This document shows positions 5,278 through 6,622 of a stretch of DNA of 6,622 bases, in pieces (the stretch's first letter is position 1; each line of letters opens with the position of its first letter). Made by a program: the position numbers and the translations under genes. The notes under the pieces were generated by a model, which did no database searches, had not been told where the DNA came from, and saw only the letters and a list, made by a program, of their open reading frames with translations. Source of the DNA: Campylobacteraceae bacterium (GTDB lineage: Bacteria; Campylobacterota; Campylobacteria; Campylobacterales; Sulfurovaceae); assembly GCA_026986355.1 (NCBI GenBank), contig JALSOO010000245.1, forward strand, positions 1-6,622, in the 5' to 3' direction.

Positions 5278-6018
5278 TTATTTATATTTTTGAATATCTC
5301 TAGGCTCTTTAGCCTCAAATGCATAACCTAATAGAGAGATAGCTTTAGCATGAAGCAAAATTCGTTTTGAGCGTGTAACCGAACCATACCGTTCATCTCC
5401 TACGATAGGGTGACCGATACTAGATAGATGTACTCTAATTTGGTGGGTTCTACCCGTCATAATCTCTATCTCTACTTTTGATTTTTTACCTTGAATCTCT
5501 AAAGGTTTTACAATCGTTACAGCAGGTCGTCCATGTGCTTCATCTATCTGTGAAAATGCTTTTCCACCCTGTTTATGAGTTCGTATAGGTACATCTATCT
5601 TTATCTCTTCACAAAAAACACCCTCTATCCATGCAACATAACGTTTTTTTACCTTTCGCTGTTTAAATGCACCTATTGCATCTTTTAAAAAATCCTCATT
5701 TCGTGCTAAAAGCAGTACTCCTGATGTATCTCTATCTAATCTATGAATGAGGGTTGTCTCCTCCTCTTCAATCGCATCGGCCAACTCATATGTATCTAAA
5801 AGTGCTGGTTTATTAATCGCCAAGATATTCTCATCTTGATAGATAATATCTACTTTATCTATCTCTTCTACTCTAAAATAGGTATCATTAGGCATCTGAG
5901 CTCTAGCAATTTTCACTTTTCTATCAAGATGATAGACTAAACCTCTATCTATTAAATCTTTGGCTCTCTTGTTTGATAGCCCCTCTTGTTTTGCTAGTAA
6001 TTTATATGCTTTTTCCAT
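5278..6018 (-). CDS. RluA-family 23S rRNA/tRNA pseudouridine synthase with N-terminal S4 domain
   Basis: Encodes 246 residues. An S4 RNA-binding domain is recognisable at about 3-50 (AYKLLAK, SNKRAKDLIDRGLV). The catalytic RluA-type domain follows: NKPALL (69-74), the signature HRLDRDTSG (92-100) with catalytic Asp95, the RYVAWIEG strand, and GRTHQIRVHL with GHPIVGDERYG near the C-terminus. The family isomerises specific uridines to pseudouridine in rRNA or tRNA; the target site cannot be told from sequence. The stretch between NKP and HRLD is short (about 20 residues) compared with E. coli RluC/RluD, as in compact family members. The ATG at 6018 is one base after the waaA stop with GAGAG upstream, so the two are probably translationally coupled. 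I recall the waaA-pseudouridine synthase pair from Campylobacter jejuni (Cj0707-Cj0708), supporting a Campylobacterota origin. Confidence 0.93.
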   Translation of the reverse strand: MEKAYKLLAKQEGLSNKRAKDLIDRGLVYHLDRKVKIARAQMPNDTYFRVEEIDKVDIIYQDENILAINKPALLDTYELADAIEEEETTLIHRLDRDTSGVLLLARNEDFLKDAIGAFKQRKVKKRYVAWIEGVFCEEIKIDVPIRTHKQGGKAFSQIDEAHGRPAVTIVKPLEIQGKKSKVEIEIMTGRTHQIRVHLSSIGHPIVGDERYGSVTRSKRILLHAKAISLLGYAFEAKEPRDIQKYK

Positions 6019-6019
6019 C

Positions 6020-6622
6020 TTATAACTCTCTTTTAATTGATTCTAATATAGGGTTTATATCGGTTCTTTGTACTATCTTTGTTGGTATTAATTGGGCATG
6101 TTGTTGCAATCGTTTAGCTAAATTTCCTCTGGAAACAATAGATATTCCCTCTATCATAGAGAATATATCACGTTGATTAAAATAGTGTTCTCCTGATATA
6201 ATTTTACATCCAAATTGAGCTGGTTCTCCTGCATTGTGTCCACCGACTTTGACAAATGCACCACCCAAAATTACCACATCAGATATAGCATAGATATTGA
6301 CCAACTCTCCTAAAACATCGGCTAAGACTATATCGGAGTTTAATGCCTCATTTTCTGAAAACTTATGCCAATTATAGTGGTTCTCTCTAGCACACTCTTG
6401 AACTAACAGTGAGACTTTTTCAAAACGTTCAGGGTGACGTGGTACAATAATAAGTCGTGCTTTTGGCTCTTCCTCTTTTAGCTTAACAAACGCATCTAAT
6501 ATAAGCTCCTCCTCTCCCTCATGGGTACTTGCTCCACAAACCAATAACACCTTAGGTTTGGTTAATTCTCTAGTTGCCTTTGGGATATTTGCCAATTTAA
6601 TATTACCAATGACTCTAATATT
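6020..6622 (-). CDS. waaA: 3-deoxy-D-manno-octulosonic acid (Kdo) transferase, C-terminal part
   Basis: About 200 C-terminal residues are visible; the frame stays open to the right edge, so the N-terminal half (membrane anchor and acceptor-binding domain) lies outside the window. The enzyme transfers Kdo from CMP-Kdo to lipid A precursor at the inner face of the inner membrane, an essential step of lipopolysaccharide core synthesis. Diagnostic features are VIGNIK at the edge, the CGASTHEGEEELIL segment (canonical STHxGEE), LIIVPRHPERF, and the GT-B C-terminal donor-binding motif GGAFVKVGGHNAGEPAQFG followed by SGEHYFNQRDIF. A TTG at 6593-6595 should not be taken as the start, because WaaA-like sequence (VIGNIK) continues upstream of it in the same frame. 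It is the first visible gene of the minus-strand run; the promoter is not in the window. Confidence 0.93.
   Translation of the reverse strand, partial: NIRVIGNIKLANIPKATRELTKPKVLLVCGASTHEGEEELILDAFVKLKEEEPKARLIIVPRHPERFEKVSLLVQECARENHYNWHKFSENEALNSDIVLADVLGELVNIYAISDVVILGGAFVKVGGHNAGEPAQFGCKIISGEHYFNQRDIFSMIEGISIVSRGNLAKRLQQHAQLIPTKIVQRTDINPILESIKREL

Noticed and set aside
4441..6018. Frequent CTATCT/AGATAG and CTCTA words suggesting a dispersed repeat
   Set aside because: They fall in different codon positions of real genes and fit AT-biased codon choice (AGA, CTA, TCT, GAG); no regular spacing was seen.
5973..6176. Plus-strand open frame of 67 codons across the waaA/pseudouridine synthase junction
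   Set aside because: It overlaps two well-supported minus-strand genes and has no family resemblance.
6593..6595. TTG as a start for the Kdo transferase
   Set aside because: The same frame continues to the window edge and encodes the WaaA-like VIGNIK, so the gene is cut by the window rather than short.
1..6622. Mobile elements, CRISPR, tRNA or rRNA genes
   Set aside because: No transposase, no regularly spaced repeats, no cloverleaf-like or rRNA-like sequence was recognised on reading both strands.

Overview
This AT-rich window looks like chromosomal DNA of a Campylobacterota member, probably a Sulfurimonas-, Sulfurovum- or Arcobacter-like organism. The basis is general protein character and gene content: a one-domain bacteriohemerythrin, TerB-like small proteins, an OmpR-type regulator, an AMIN-domain lipoprotein, and a waaA-pseudouridine synthase pair that I recall from Campylobacter. 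No species assignment is possible from the sequence alone. No RNA genes, CRISPR arrays, insertion sequences or phage genes were seen.

Layout. Positions 1-1263 hold two paralogous TerB-like genes on the plus strand, about 58% identical by hand alignment. Between them, on the minus strand, lies a bacteriohemerythrin gene. The first TerB-like gene and the hemerythrin gene converge on a hairpin that overlaps both stop codons. The second TerB-like gene and the hemerythrin gene diverge from a 157-bp AT-rich region, which carries a perfect 7-bp inverted repeat just ahead of the TerB-like ribosome binding site. From 919 to 2704 the second TerB-like gene, a FabG-type reductase and an OmpR/PhoB-type response regulator run in one direction with gaps of 36 and 1 nt, so they are probably one operon. 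A 104-bp gap with a plausible sigma-70 promoter and phased ACTTAA repeats leads to an ankyrin-repeat gene (2809-3435), which ends at a second convergent junction.

From 3463 to the right edge all genes are on the minus strand and closely packed. In transcription order they are waaA (Kdo transferase, 5' part beyond the window), an S4/RluA-family pseudouridine synthase (1-nt gap), a short histidine kinase without an extracytoplasmic sensor domain (9-nt gap), an AMIN-domain lipoprotein (37-nt gap), and a 70-residue TerB-like protein (65-nt gap).

How the genes may work together (inference): the response regulator and histidine kinase could be a two-component pair split between two opposing operons that meet at the ankyrin/TerB junction. 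The kinase operon has an envelope theme (Kdo transferase, lipoprotein). The left end has an oxygen/diiron protein next to cysteine-containing TerB-like proteins. The most interesting signals are the three TerB-like genes within 4 kb, the operator-like palindrome at 887-905 and the phased repeats at 2722-2751. None of these proves a new system.
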